A stretch of 64,000 nucleotides of DNA, taken from assembly GCF_944324935.1 (NCBI RefSeq), contig NZ_CALUYG010000003.1, forward strand, positions 1-64,000, given 5' to 3'. Both the position numbers and the translations under genes were made by a program. Below the pieces are notes generated by a model. It did no database searches, was not told where the DNA came from, and saw only the letters and a list, made by a program, of their open reading frames with translations. The first letter of the stretch is position 1; every line of letters starts with the position of its first letter. Below are positions 50,842 through 60,120 of the stretch, in pieces. Source of the stretch: an uncultured Desulfovibrio sp. (GTDB lineage Bacteria > Desulfobacterota > Desulfovibrionia > Desulfovibrionales > Desulfovibrionaceae).

Positions 50842-51002
50842 GCCGCCTCCCTTTCTCCCTCGCGCCCCAGCGGCAGACGTCAGACACGGCTGTACGCTGG
50901 CGGAATACTGCTTTCTGAGCCTAACAGCGGGGCGCGGCCGCCGTCAACATGCCCTTGCTCTCGGCACGCGAATTGGGCATACTCCCCGGCAGGAGCCAGC
51001 TT

Positions 51003-51590
51003 ATGAACGTCCGCAAGATTCGTGAAGACCTCGGCCGGGCCCGCGCCTGCCTCAAACGCAACGAGACGCCGCGCGCCCTTTATCTCATCGTCACCGCCTT
51101 CAAGGAGACCGGCGCCAATCCGCCCATGGATCTGCGCGGCGATTTCCGGGAGACCATCACGGCCCTGTCCAGGGATGAGGACTTCCGCCGGGAACATCCC
51201 GCGCCCATCTCCTACCAGCCCGGCAATGAACGCGAACTCTGCAACCTGCTCATCAAACTCTACAAGTCCGTGCAGGGGCAGGAAAAGCAGGAAGATTACG
51301 AAACCACCCTGCAACGCAAGCTGGGACTGGATCGCTGCCTCAAGGAGGGCCGCGCCCTGCTCGCCCAGGGCAAGGCCTCGGAGGCCGATGCCGTATTCAT
51401 GGAGGGGCTCAAGAACTTCCGCAATGAGCAGGCCGTGTTCAGCCTCATGGCCAAGGCGCACATGGAAGCCGGCGAATATGTGCGGGCCCTCGGCTACATC
51501 AAGAAGGGCCTGAGCTATGTGAAAGACGACCCCACCCTGCGGGAACTCGGCCAGATCTGTCTGCAAAAGCGCGAAGAAATGAAGCGCTGA
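51003..51590 (+). CDS. TPR-containing protein
   Basis: A 195-residue, all-helical soluble protein. The C-terminal half shows tetratricopeptide-like pairs (LKEGRALLAQGKASEADAVFMEGLKNF, then FSLMAKAHMEAGEYVRALGYIKKGLSYV), typical of protein-protein adaptors. The N-terminal half (RKIREDLGRARACLKRNETPRALYLIVTAFKETG) may be another repeat. I chose 51003 because CAGGAG lies upstream. A weak promoter (TTGCTC at 50955, 17 bases, CATACT at 50978) fits this start. The function is unknown. Confidence 0.75.
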   Translation: MNVRKIREDLGRARACLKRNETPRALYLIVTAFKETGANPPMDLRGDFRETITALSRDEDFRREHPAPISYQPGNERELCNLLIKLYKSVQGQEKQEDYETTLQRKLGLDRCLKEGRALLAQGKASEADAVFMEGLKNFRNEQAVFSLMAKAHMEAGEYVRALGYIKKGLSYVKDDPTLRELGQICLQKREEMKR

Positions 51591-51622
51591 CGCCCGTCCC
51601 CTGCCCGGATGCCGCCGGCCGC

Positions 51623-51651
51623 TTGTCAGTCGTCTGGAAAAAGTCTAAAGT
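51623..51651 (+). promoter_or_regulatory. Predicted promoter of the nuclease-ATPase operon
   Basis: TTGTCA at 51623-51628, 17 bases, TAAAGT at 51646-51651. The leader before the ATG at 51691 is about 30 bases. Confidence 0.55.
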
Positions 51652-51690
51652 TTTGCCTCTTTCTTCCCTTCACCGTCAACGAGGCAAAGC

Positions 51691-52971
51691 ATGGACATCG
51701 TGCGGTACATACATGCGGCCGATCTGCACCTGGATACTCCCTTTCAGGGACTTGCCCGGGAGGCCGCCCAGAGCGGCCATCTTTCCCGGCTCATGCAGGA
51801 TGCCACCTTCACCGCCCTGGAGCGCCTTTTCCGCTTCTGTGAAGAAAAGCGCCCGGACTTCCTCGTCCTGGCCGGCGACATCTACAATCAGGAAAACTAC
51901 AGCGCCAAGGCTCAGCTTGCCCTGCGGGACGGCTGTCGCCGGCTCGATGCGCTCGGCATCCGGGTCTTCATGGCCCACGGCAACCATGATCCGCTCTCTT
52001 CCCGGCTCACGGCCATCCACTGGCCGGACAACGTCACCGTTTTCGGGCCGGATGTGGAAAGCCATCTCCTGGAAAGGGACGGCCAGCCGCTGGCGCTCGT
52101 CCACGGCATAAGCCATGCCGGTTCCCGCGAGAACCGCAACCTTGCCCAGCTCTTCCGCAGGGATGATACGCGGGACGTCTTCCAGCTCGGCGTGCTCCAC
52201 TGCACCGTGGAAGGCGAGGCCAAGGGCGACCGCTACGCCCCCTGCTCGCTGGAGGACCTGCGCCGCAGCCGTCTCGACGCCTGGGCGCTGGGGCACATCC
52301 ACCAGCGTCGCCAGTGGGAGGAAGAGAGCTTCATCGCCTACAGCGGCAACGCGCAGGGACTGCACATCAACGAAACGGGCCCCCGCGGCTGCCTGCTGGT
52401 CACGGCCTGCCCCCGTGAGGGCGGCTGGCGCTGCGACAGCGAGTTCCTGCGCCTCGGCCCGGTGGAATGGCGGAAGCTCGTTCTGCCGCTCGACGCGGTG
52501 GACACGCTGGACGCGCTGGAGGACAGGCTCACCCGCCTCCTGGAAGAAAGCGCCGGCGCCCTTGACGGCAGTTGTGAAGCGCTCATCGCCCGTGTGACGC
52601 TCACCGGCCGCACGCCGCTGGACGATCCGCTGCGCAAGGCCGAGGTGTGCGCCGATCTTCAGGAACGCCTGCTGCACCTGGCCGCCAACTCCCCGCGCAT
52701 CTGGCTCAAGGATCTGCTGGTGGAGACCCGCCCCCTGCTCGATGAGGCCGAATACCGCCGCCGGGAGGATCTGCTGGGCGAGACCATGCGCCTCATCGAC
52801 GAGATGCGCCGCCACCCCGAGCAGCTTGCCGAACTTGACGCGGCGGCCCTTGCCCCCCTCTTTTCGCATACCCGCATGCGCAAGGCCCTTGCGCCGCCGG
52901 ACCCGGAAGAAAGCCGCCGCCTGCTGGACGAGGCCCAGCGCCTGTGCATCGATCTGCTGGAGGTCCGCTGA
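51691..52971 (+). CDS. SbcD/YhaO-like DNA repair nuclease
   Basis: Calcineurin-like metallophosphoesterase of 426 residues, the Mre11-type nuclease of a Rad50-like pair. Metal-binding motifs are in order: AADLHLD (Asp11, His13), VLAGDIYNQ, MAHGNHDPLSSR, LHC and ALGHIHQRR. The C-terminal region (about 270-426) is the family's capping and partner-binding part. The following ATPase gene overlaps it by one base (TGATG), so the two are translationally coupled. It probably processes DNA ends. Confidence 0.88.
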   Translation: MDIVRYIHAADLHLDTPFQGLAREAAQSGHLSRLMQDATFTALERLFRFCEEKRPDFLVLAGDIYNQENYSAKAQLALRDGCRRLDALGIRVFMAHGNHDPLSSRLTAIHWPDNVTVFGPDVESHLLERDGQPLALVHGISHAGSRENRNLAQLFRRDDTRDVFQLGVLHCTVEGEAKGDRYAPCSLEDLRRSRLDAWALGHIHQRRQWEEESFIAYSGNAQGLHINETGPRGCLLVTACPREGGWRCDSEFLRLGPVEWRKLVLPLDAVDTLDALEDRLTRLLEESAGALDGSCEALIARVTLTGRTPLDDPLRKAEVCADLQERLLHLAANSPRIWLKDLLVETRPLLDEAEYRRREDLLGETMRLIDEMRRHPEQLAELDAAALAPLFSHTRMRKALAPPDPEESRRLLDEAQRLCIDLLEVR

Positions 52972-55900
52972 TGTATATCCAATCCTTCCATATCGACGGC
53001 TTCGGCATCTTTGCGGACGTGCAGGTGGATAATCTGCCCCCGGGCCTGACAGTCTTCCTGGGCGAGAACGAGGCCGGCAAGTCCACCTGTCTGGAATTCC
53101 TGCGTACCATGCTGGTGGGCTATCCCCATGCCCGCAGCCGCGAGGCGCGCCGCATCCCCCCGCCCCTGCGCGGCGGCCAGCCCGGCGGCAGCCTGCATCT
53201 CGTCAGCGAGGAACAGGGCGACATCCATCTGATCCGGCGCCCCGGACAGGACGGCGGCGTGCTGACCCTCTGCAATGCCGACGGCGCCCCGCTGGAAAAC
53301 AGCCTGCTCCAGCAGCTGCTTTTCGGCATCAACCGGGATGTCTACCGCAACGTCTTCGGCTTCAGCCTCACTGAATTGCAGACATTCGAGAGCCTTTCCG
53401 GCGACGGCGTGCGCAACGCCCTCTACGGGGCCAGCTTCGGCGCGGGCCTGCGCTCGCCCGTGGAGGCCCTGCGGGAACTGGACAGCCGCAAGGACGCTCT
53501 TTTCCGCTCCAGCGCCAGCAAGCCCCGCCTCAATGAGGAACTGACGGCGCTGGAGAAGCTGCGCGGCGAGATCCAGGCCGTCAGCGAGGAATCAGCCGGC
53601 TATGACCAGCTGGCCACCAGCCTCAACGAAAAAAAACAGACGCTCGCCGCCCTGCGGGAACGCCGTGCGGTGGTGGACGACGAACGCCGCCGGGTGGAAC
53701 GCCGCCTCAACGTCTGGCAGCAGTGGGACGAATGGCGCAAATGCGGCCTGCGCCTGGCGGCCTTTCCCGCCGTCAGCGCCGCGTTCCCCGAAGACGGCCC
53801 CGCCCGTCTGGCCCGCGCGCAGGAAGCCCGGGAAACCTGCGAGCGCGCCCTGGCCGCCCAGCAGGAAAAATCCTCCCGCCTGCGGGAGCGACGCGAGGCC
53901 CTGGAAGAAGATGCCGCCCTCCTGGACGCCCTGCCCCGTCTGCGGGCCCTGGCGGAACGCAAGAGCGGCTTTCGGCAGGCTCAGCTGGCCCTGCCCCGCC
54001 TGTGCGGCGAAAAGGAGCGGGCGGATGCCGACCTGGCCCGCGAGCTGGAACGCCTCGGCCCCGACTGGGATTGCGAACGCATCCGGCAGACGGATCGCGG
54101 CATCTTCGCCGACAAGGATCTGGAACGACAGGCCCGGGAGCTGAATGCCGCGGATTCCAGCCATCAGGCGGCTGTCGACTCGCTTGATCGCCTCAACCGC
54201 GACGTGGAACTCTGCCGGCGCGACATCGCCTCCGCCACGGCCGCCCTGGAGATGCTGCCCCAGCCTGTGGCCGCCCTCGGCGAGGCTGACCGCGACCGCC
54301 TGCGGCAGACGCTCGTCCTGCTGGAAGAGGGCCGCCAGCGCCTGCCCGCGCGGGAACGGGCGGTACAGCAGGCGCGCCATACCTTTGAACGCGCCCAGGA
54401 ACGGCTCAGGCTGGCGGCGGACGAACCGCGCGCCGCGCTGGATGCTCTGCTGAGCAAACGCGAAGAGGCGCTGGGGCTGGCCCGCGAAGTACAGGCCAGC
54501 ATCGACAGCGCCGGCGAGGCGGCCCGGGCCGTGCAGCAGGCCGAGGAACAGGCCGATATGCTGCGTGCCCGGCTGGAACAGCTCCGCGAGGAGCAGCGCG
54601 GCAGCAACGGCCCCAGCCGGGAAGCCCTCGACAACCGCAGCAGCGCCCTCCGCTCGCTGCGAGCCCTGTCCGCTTCGCTGGAAACGGAACAGGAACGCCT
54701 CAAGGAATTGAGCGAACGCCTCAGCGCCGAAAAGGAACCCGCCGCCGTCAAGAATCTTGCCCTGCTCGTGCTGGGCGGCATCATCATGCTGCTGGGCATC
54801 GGCATCCTCGTGGGGCACTGGCAATTCGGGCTGGAAAGTCTCGCCATCACCGAGACCCTGCATCTGCCCATGACGCTCTGGTCCGGCTATCTCGTGCTGG
54901 TCTGCGGCGCTATGGCTGTGGGCGGCGGCCTGCCGCGCCGCAACGGCCCGGAGGCAAAGCGCCTCCGACAGGAACGCCTCCAGCTGGAGAGCCGCCGCGA
55001 GACCTGCGCCCTGCATGTCGCCGAACTGGGCGACAAGGCCCGCAAGCTCTGTCAGGAGGCAGGGGTGGACAGCATGGATCCCGAAACGCTGGAAGCCGTG
55101 GAGGTCATGCTGGAACGCAAGCGGGAACAGTGCTTCAATCAGGAACGCAGCCACAAGGAAGCCGAGGAACTGCAACGCGAGATCAGCCTTGCCCGCACAC
55201 GCATCGCCGAATTGCAGACCAGATCCCAGGAGATGCAGGCCGTCGTCCAGCGCATCCGCCGTCGCTGGCAGGATTTTATGAGCATGCTGCGGGTGGTCAA
55301 CGTGCCCGCGCCGGAAAGCGCCGAAAGCTTCTTTGCCCGTGCCGAGTCGGCCCGTGCCGCCTGGGATGCCGTGGAGAATGCACAGGCCGAGCTGGAAGGC
55401 CAGCGTGCCGATCTCGCCCAGTACGAAAACACCCTGCGGGCCTTTGCGCCCGTTCAGGAATGCCTGCGCGAGCCCGGCGACCTGCCCGCCCTGCTGGAAG
55501 CCGTGCGTCAGGTGCTGGAGTCCTGCCGCGAGGCCGACGCCGCGCGCGAGCAGCGCATCAAGGCGACCGCCACATTGCAGCACCACAAGGATGAGCTGGA
55601 ACGCATCCAGGAACGTCAGGCCGAGGCCTCCGAAGCGCTGGCCCGGGCGCAGGCCCGCCTTGAAGCGGCCCGCAGCGACTGGGGCGACTGTCTTTCCGGT
55701 CTGGGGCTGGGCGAGGATCTTGATCCCGAGACAGTGCGTAAGGCCCTGCAATGTATGGACACCTGCCTGTCCCTTGATGCCGGCTGCCAGCGGCTGGCGG
55801 CGGAACTGGCCCAGAACGAACAGGAGATGGCGGCCCTGCGCCAGCCGCTGGAACAGCTGCTGACCACGCTCGCGCGCCCCCTGCCCCGGGACGAGGAAGG

Positions 55901-56933
55901 GGCCATCGACTGGCTCGGCGCGCTGGACAGCACGCTGGAAGCCGCCGAACGGGCGGCCGAAGTGGACGCTGAAGCCCGCCGCCTCGACAGTCTGCTGGCC
56001 GAACAGGACGCCGAACTGCGCGCCGCCTCCGCCGCGCTCGAAGAGGCCCGGCATGGCGAAGCCACTCTGCTGCACATGGCCGAAGCCTCTGATGCCGACG
56101 AGTTCCTGCGGCTGGCCGCCATCCTGGCCCAGAGCCGGGAAACGCAACGCCTGCGGGACAGCCTTCAGGAAAGTTTGCGCATCGCCGCCGGCAATCAGCC
56201 GTTCGAGGCCTTCCTTGCCTCGTTCGAGGCGGAAGATCACGACGCGCAGGAGAGCCGCTGCGCCGCGCTGAATGCGGAGCTTCAGGACATCCGCGAGCAG
56301 GAGGAACGCCTTTCCGATGAAGTGGGCAGCCTCACGGCCCGCGTCAACGGCCTTACCGGCACGGACACGCTGGCCCGGCTGCGGCAGCAGGAGGCCCTTG
56401 CCCTGGAAAGCATGCGCCGCCTGGCCCTGCAATGGAGCGCCCTCGCCCTGGCCCGTGAACTCCTGCTGCGCGCCAAGGATACCTTTGAACGCGAACGGCA
56501 GCCGCAGGTCATCCGGCTGGCATCCAGCATCTTTGCTTCCATCACCGGCGGCAACTGGCGCGGCATCAATGCCTCGCTGGATGACACCAGCCTGCACATC
56601 CTGCCCCATCATGGCGAGGCCATCAGTCCCGAGGCGCTCAGCCGCGGCACGCAGGAACAGGCCTATCTGGCCCTGCGGCTGGCCTATATCCAGAATCATG
56701 CCGAGCGGGCCACGCCCCTGCCGGTCATCATGGACGACGTACTGGTCAACTTCGATCCGCAGCGGGCCGCCCGGGCCGCCCGCACCTTCATCGAGCTCTC
56801 CGAAGGCCGTCACGGCCGCCCGCATCAGCTCCTCTACTTCACCTGCCATCCGCACATGGCGGACATGCTGCGGGAGGCACAGCCGCATTGCGCCATCTTC
56901 CGGGTGGAAAACGGCGGCATCGCCCGCCAGTAG
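52971..56933 (+). CDS. Rad50/YhaN-like ATPase with central membrane hairpin
   Basis: A 1320-residue SMC-type ATPase. The N-terminal ATP-binding half carries Walker A GENEAGKST (31-39). Long coiled coils follow at about 185-590 and 660-1180, and the C-terminal half carries signature LSRGTQEQAYLALRLAY (about 1223) and Walker B LPVIMDDVLVNFDP (about 1250). Between the coils sit two hydrophobic segments (about 595-616, LALLVLGGIIMLLGIGILVG, and 637-655) where Rad50 has its zinc hook, as described for YhaN-type proteins. The complex is therefore probably held at the inner membrane. It is coupled to the nuclease gene and followed by a strong terminator. Confidence 0.88.
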   Translation: MYIQSFHIDGFGIFADVQVDNLPPGLTVFLGENEAGKSTCLEFLRTMLVGYPHARSREARRIPPPLRGGQPGGSLHLVSEEQGDIHLIRRPGQDGGVLTLCNADGAPLENSLLQQLLFGINRDVYRNVFGFSLTELQTFESLSGDGVRNALYGASFGAGLRSPVEALRELDSRKDALFRSSASKPRLNEELTALEKLRGEIQAVSEESAGYDQLATSLNEKKQTLAALRERRAVVDDERRRVERRLNVWQQWDEWRKCGLRLAAFPAVSAAFPEDGPARLARAQEARETCERALAAQQEKSSRLRERREALEEDAALLDALPRLRALAERKSGFRQAQLALPRLCGEKERADADLARELERLGPDWDCERIRQTDRGIFADKDLERQARELNAADSSHQAAVDSLDRLNRDVELCRRDIASATAALEMLPQPVAALGEADRDRLRQTLVLLEEGRQRLPARERAVQQARHTFERAQERLRLAADEPRAALDALLSKREEALGLAREVQASIDSAGEAARAVQQAEEQADMLRARLEQLREEQRGSNGPSREALDNRSSALRSLRALSASLETEQERLKELSERLSAEKEPAAVKNLALLVLGGIIMLLGIGILVGHWQFGLESLAITETLHLPMTLWSGYLVLVCGAMAVGGGLPRRNGPEAKRLRQERLQLESRRETCALHVAELGDKARKLCQEAGVDSMDPETLEAVEVMLERKREQCFNQERSHKEAEELQREISLARTRIAELQTRSQEMQAVVQRIRRRWQDFMSMLRVVNVPAPESAESFFARAESARAAWDAVENAQAELEGQRADLAQYENTLRAFAPVQECLREPGDLPALLEAVRQVLESCREADAAREQRIKATATLQHHKDELERIQERQAEASEALARAQARLEAARSDWGDCLSGLGLGEDLDPETVRKALQCMDTCLSLDAGCQRLAAELAQNEQEMAALRQPLEQLLTTLARPLPRDEEGAIDWLGALDSTLEAAERAAEVDAEARRLDSLLAEQDAELRAASAALEEARHGEATLLHMAEASDADEFLRLAAILAQSRETQRLRDSLQESLRIAAGNQPFEAFLASFEAEDHDAQESRCAALNAELQDIREQEERLSDEVGSLTARVNGLTGTDTLARLRQQEALALESMRRLALQWSALALARELLLRAKDTFERERQPQVIRLASSIFASITGGNWRGINASLDDTSLHILPHHGEAISPEALSRGTQEQAYLALRLAYIQNHAERATPLPVIMDDVLVNFDPQRAARAARTFIELSEGRHGRPHQLLYFTCHPHMADMLREAQPHCAIFRVENGGIARQ

Positions 56934-56955
56934 GTCATCCTCCCCCAAAACACAG

Positions 56956-56991
56956 ACAGCCCGGACGGTCTTGCGCCGTCCGGGCTGTTTT
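56956..56991. terminator. Strong terminator between convergent genes
   Basis: ACAGCCCGGACGG, 7-base loop, CCGTCCGGGCTGT and TTT on the plus strand. On the minus strand T-rich sequence follows a few bases later, so it may also serve the OsmC-side transcript. Confidence 0.85.
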
Positions 56992-57043
56992 GCGTCCTGG
57001 CCGCGCCGGCTGCATCGCAGCCACTGCGCCGGGCATGCCGAAG

Positions 57044-57454
57044 CTATTCCTGCCAGACGAAGGTGAACACCTGTTCCGTATCGGGGTGCAGGCTCAGATG
57101 TACGGGGCAGGTGCGGGCCGCCCGTTCGATGGAGATCTTTTCCTTGTCCGAATAGGCGCGCGGCGGCATGATGAAGGTCACTTCCAGCTTGCCGATGCGG
57201 CGCGGATCGGCGCTCATGGTCTTGGTCACTTCCATTTTCATGCCGCGCACGTCCACATCATGCGCCTGGGCATAGATGCCGATGATGGTCATGGCGCATG
57301 CGCCCAGCGCCGCCCCCACCATATCCGTGGGAGAGAAGGCCTCGCCCTTGCCGTGATTGTCCACCGGCGCATCGGTGACGATGGTCGCGCCGCTCTGTTC
57401 GTGCCGCAGCTCCACCCGCAGATCGCCGAGATAGGTCCCCGTTGCCGTTGCCAT
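57044..57454 (-). CDS. OsmC-family protein
   Basis: A 136-residue protein of the OsmC/Ohr superfamily, which reduces organic peroxides with a pair of thiols. The two cysteines are present, in LGACAMTIIGIYA and ARTCPVHLSLHPD. FSPTDMVGAALGAC is the family signature. It is more like the broad OsmC/YhfA group than Ohr. The start at 57454 follows GGGAGGA; the frame is open much further upstream inside the gap. Confidence 0.88.
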   Translation of the reverse strand: MATATGTYLGDLRVELRHEQSGATIVTDAPVDNHGKGEAFSPTDMVGAALGACAMTIIGIYAQAHDVDVRGMKMEVTKTMSADPRRIGKLEVTFIMPPRAYSDKEKISIERAARTCPVHLSLHPDTEQVFTFVWQE

Positions 57455-57584
57455 ACTGTGTCCTCCCGGAAAAGATGTAGACGATGCCGCCCGTCGGGAC
57501 GGCCTCCCTGTTCTTCTACGGGAAAAATCCCGGCGGGGAAAGAGGACGCGGCGGACATACCGCCGTCCGGGGGAACGGACGGAC

Positions 57585-58184
57585 TTAACCGAACCCCCCG
57601 TCCTGCCAGAGCACGCGCAGGCCGATGGCCAGCAGGACGAGACCGCCGATGAGGCCCGCCCAGCGCTGGAGGGCGGCCATGCCGGCCAGCACCCGCCCAA
57701 GATGCAGCCCGGCGGCGGAGATGGCCGCGCAGGTCAGGCCGATGATGACGGCAGGTCGCCAGATGGGCGTCCCGGTCATGGCAAAGGTCAGCCCCACGGC
57801 CAGCGCGTCGATGCTGGTGGCCACGGCCAGCACGAGGAGCGTCCCCCAGCGCAGCCCGTTACCAGTGTTTCCCGTTGCGGACTCGGGCGCTTCACCGCCG
57901 TGCTGGTGAAAATCCTTCCACGCGCCGCGTAGCATGTTGCCGCCCACCCAGGCCAGCAGGACAAAGGCGATCCAGTGATCCCAGGCCTCGATATAGCGAT
58001 GGACGGACTGCCCCAGCAGCCAGCCCAGAACGGGCATGAAGAACTGGAAAAAGCCGAACGCGCCGCCGATACGGCAGTAGTGTTCCCAGCGAACGGGCCG
58101 CAACGCGCAGCCGGAGGCCACGGCCACGGCAAAGGCGTCCAGCGAGAGGGCGACGGCCAGCAGGATAACGGCGATGAGGGACAT
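57585..58184 (-). CDS. mntP: Manganese efflux pump MntP
   Basis: Inner-membrane Mn2+ exporter of 199 residues with six membrane segments in two repeated halves. Each half carries the aspartate motif (ALSLDAFAVAVASG and VATSIDALAVGLTFA) needed for Mn2+ transport. In many bacteria mntP is preceded by a yybP-ykoY riboswitch; the 70-base gap here is too short to hold one, so control must be different. Confidence 0.93.
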   Translation of the reverse strand: MSLIAVILLAVALSLDAFAVAVASGCALRPVRWEHYCRIGGAFGFFQFFMPVLGWLLGQSVHRYIEAWDHWIAFVLLAWVGGNMLRGAWKDFHQHGGEAPESATGNTGNGLRWGTLLVLAVATSIDALAVGLTFAMTGTPIWRPAVIIGLTCAAISAAGLHLGRVLAGMAALQRWAGLIGGLVLLAIGLRVLWQDGGFG

Positions 58185-58253
58185 GGGCGCTCCAAAAAAA
58201 TAACCGCAAAAACGTGTTCCGCTGTCAGGGACGCTGGGAGGGGGCCGCCGCTT

Positions 58254-58610
58254 TCAGCGGGTCAGCCGGAAACTTTCCTCCACGAGCCTGTACAGCTCCG
58301 CCTCAGGGAAAGAACCGTCAAGGGCAAGGGTGATCCAGTGACGCTTGTTCATGTGATAGGCCGGAAAGGCCCCCGGAACGCCGCTGAGCAGCATATCCGG
58401 CACGCTGGCGCTCTTCAGGTTGACGACATCCAGCTCGCCCGTCCCCGGCAGATGCAGACGCTGCCGGGGCAGATCCATGATCAGGCCAAACCACTTGCCG
58501 TTCCCGGCATGGCGCAGGACCGCGTAGCGCGGAGAGCGCAGCCAGGGAAAGTCCGGCGTGACGCCATACGTCTCTCTTACATGCGCCAGCAGGCTTTCCC
58601 GGTTCGTCAT
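58254..58610 (-). CDS. MmcQ/YjbR-family protein
   Basis: A 118-residue protein of the MmcQ/YjbR (DUF419) family. These are small double-wing-type proteins proposed to bind DNA; their role is not established. Family features: PWLRSPRYAVLRHAGNGKWFGLIMDLPRQRL, the central VVNLKSASVPDMLL and the C-terminal YHMNKRHWITLALDGSFPEAEL. Confidence 0.88.
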   Translation of the reverse strand: MTNRESLLAHVRETYGVTPDFPWLRSPRYAVLRHAGNGKWFGLIMDLPRQRLHLPGTGELDVVNLKSASVPDMLLSGVPGAFPAYHMNKRHWITLALDGSFPEAELYRLVEESFRLTR

Positions 58611-58640
58611 CAGCCATTCCTCCCTGGTGTTTTTCGGCCA

Positions 58641-59159
58641 TCAGCGCTCCGCCAGCGCCGCAAAGCGCCGCATGGTCAGATGGCAGATGCCCACGGCCAG
58701 CGCGTCGGAGGTATCCAGCGCCCAGTCTTCGCCGCGTGCGTTGAGCAGACGGCGCACCATGAAGGCCACCTGCTCCTTTTCGGCGCGGCCTGTCCCCACC
58801 AGCGCCTTTTTCACGAGGGTCGGCGCGTAGTCGCTGACCGGCACGCCGCAGGCGGCGCAGGCGGCCACGGCCACGCCGCGGGCCTGCCCCAGCTTGAGGG
58901 CGCTGGTGGCATTTTGCGCGGTGAAGACCTGTTCGATGGCGGCTTCGGCAGGGGCATGCCGCCGGAGGATGGCGGCCAGCTCGGAAAAGATGCGGGCAAG
59001 GCGCGCGGAAAAGGCGGCGTTGCCGCCGGAAGCGGTGCGGATGACGCCGCAGTTCACCAGTGTCAGGACGCCCGACGCTTCGCGGATGATGCCCCAGCCG
59101 GTGCGCTGCGAACCGGGGTCGATGCCGATGACGGTCAGGGGATGGCGGGGCTGCTGCAT
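58641..59159 (-). CDS. ruvC: Holliday junction resolvase RuvC
   Basis: Dimeric endonuclease cutting Holliday junctions with RuvAB. 172 residues. The four acidic catalytic residues are visible: Asp in VIGIDPGSQRTGWG, Glu in AAIEQVF, and the pair in WALDTSDALAVGICH. AQNATSALKLGQARGVAVAAC is the family core. I chose 59159 (MQQPRHP); an ATG 11 codons upstream is possible. Neighbour of yebC, as in many genomes (yebC-ruvC). Confidence 0.96.
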   Translation of the reverse strand: MQQPRHPLTVIGIDPGSQRTGWGIIREASGVLTLVNCGVIRTASGGNAAFSARLARIFSELAAILRRHAPAEAAIEQVFTAQNATSALKLGQARGVAVAACAACGVPVSDYAPTLVKKALVGTGRAEKEQVAFMVRRLLNARGEDWALDTSDALAVGICHLTMRRFAALAER

Positions 59160-59261
59160 GCGTGCGGGGGCTGCTGCGCCACAGGGAGGCATACGGGAAA
59201 GGCCGCCGCCGGGAGAAGGCGTCGCGCGATCTCCCGGGGCGGTCCGTCGTCGTTCGAAGCC

Positions 59262-59999
59262 CTAGTCCGTGGCCATGTCGTCGGGGAAGTCCACGTTGGC
59301 GAAGACGTTCTGCACGTCGTCGTTGTCGTCCAGCGCGTCCATGAGGCGCAGCACCTTCTGGCCCATGTCGGCGTCCACGGCTATGAGATTCTGCGGCACC
59401 ATGGCGAGCTCGGCGCTCTGCATGGCGATGCCGGCGGCTTCCAGCGCATCGCGCACGGCGGCGAAATCGGCCATGGCGGTCTGGATGGTCCAGACGTCGT
59501 CATCGTCCACCACATCGTCGGCGCCGGCTTCCACGGCGGCTTCCATGATCTTGTCCTCGGCGTAGGCGTTCTTGTCCACGGTGATGACGCCCTTGCGGTC
59601 GAACATCCAGCTCACGCTGCCGTTTTCCCCCATGTTGCCGCCGTGCTTGGTGAAGAGGTGACGCACTTCGGCCACGGTGCGGTTCTTGTTGTCGGTGGCC
59701 ACTTCCACCATGATGGCGATGCCGCCGGGGCCGTAGCCTTCGTAAAAGCCTTCGGTCAGGTCGCCGCCCGCATCTTCGCCCGTGCCCTTGCGGATGGCGG
59801 CCTCGATCTTGTCCTTGGGCAGGTTCACGGCCTTGGCCGCGGCAATGGCCGCACGCAAACGGGGATTGCCCGCCGGATCGCCGCCGTTCTTGGCGGCGAT
59901 GATGATTTCCTTGGCGGCCTTGGTGAAGACCTTGCCGCGCTTGGCGTCCTGACGGCCCTTGCGGTGCTGGATATTGGCCCATTTGCTATGCCCAGACAT
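59262..59999 (-). CDS. yebC: YebC/PmpR (TACO1)-family protein
   Basis: A 245-residue protein of the YebC family, which acts in translation of difficult (for example proline-rich) sequences and was earlier described as a transcription regulator. The N-terminus is canonical: [26 protein letters not shown]. So are [10 protein letters not shown] and the [38 protein letters not shown] block. GGAGG precedes the start. It is upstream of ruvC on the same strand, with a 102-base gap. Confidence 0.96.
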   Translation of the reverse strand: MSGHSKWANIQHRKGRQDAKRGKVFTKAAKEIIIAAKNGGDPAGNPRLRAAIAAAKAVNLPKDKIEAAIRKGTGEDAGGDLTEGFYEGYGPGGIAIMVEVATDNKNRTVAEVRHLFTKHGGNMGENGSVSWMFDRKGVITVDKNAYAEDKIMEAAVEAGADDVVDDDDVWTIQTAMADFAAVRDALEAAGIAMQSAELAMVPQNLIAVDADMGQKVLRLMDALDDNDDVQNVFANVDFPDDMATD

Positions 60000-60120
60000 A
60001 CAACCTCCGAAACTGTGTGACTTGCGACCGCCTTGCGGTCAGGTGAAATGGACGAAAAAGACGGCACACCGGCAGCGGTGCGCCCACATGCCGGAGCCTT
60101 CCCCGCGCGGGGAGCGGGCC

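Noticed and set aside
58185..58253. yybP-ykoY manganese riboswitch ahead of mntP
   Set aside because: The gap is about 70 bases, too short for the known aptamer, and lacks its conserved loops.
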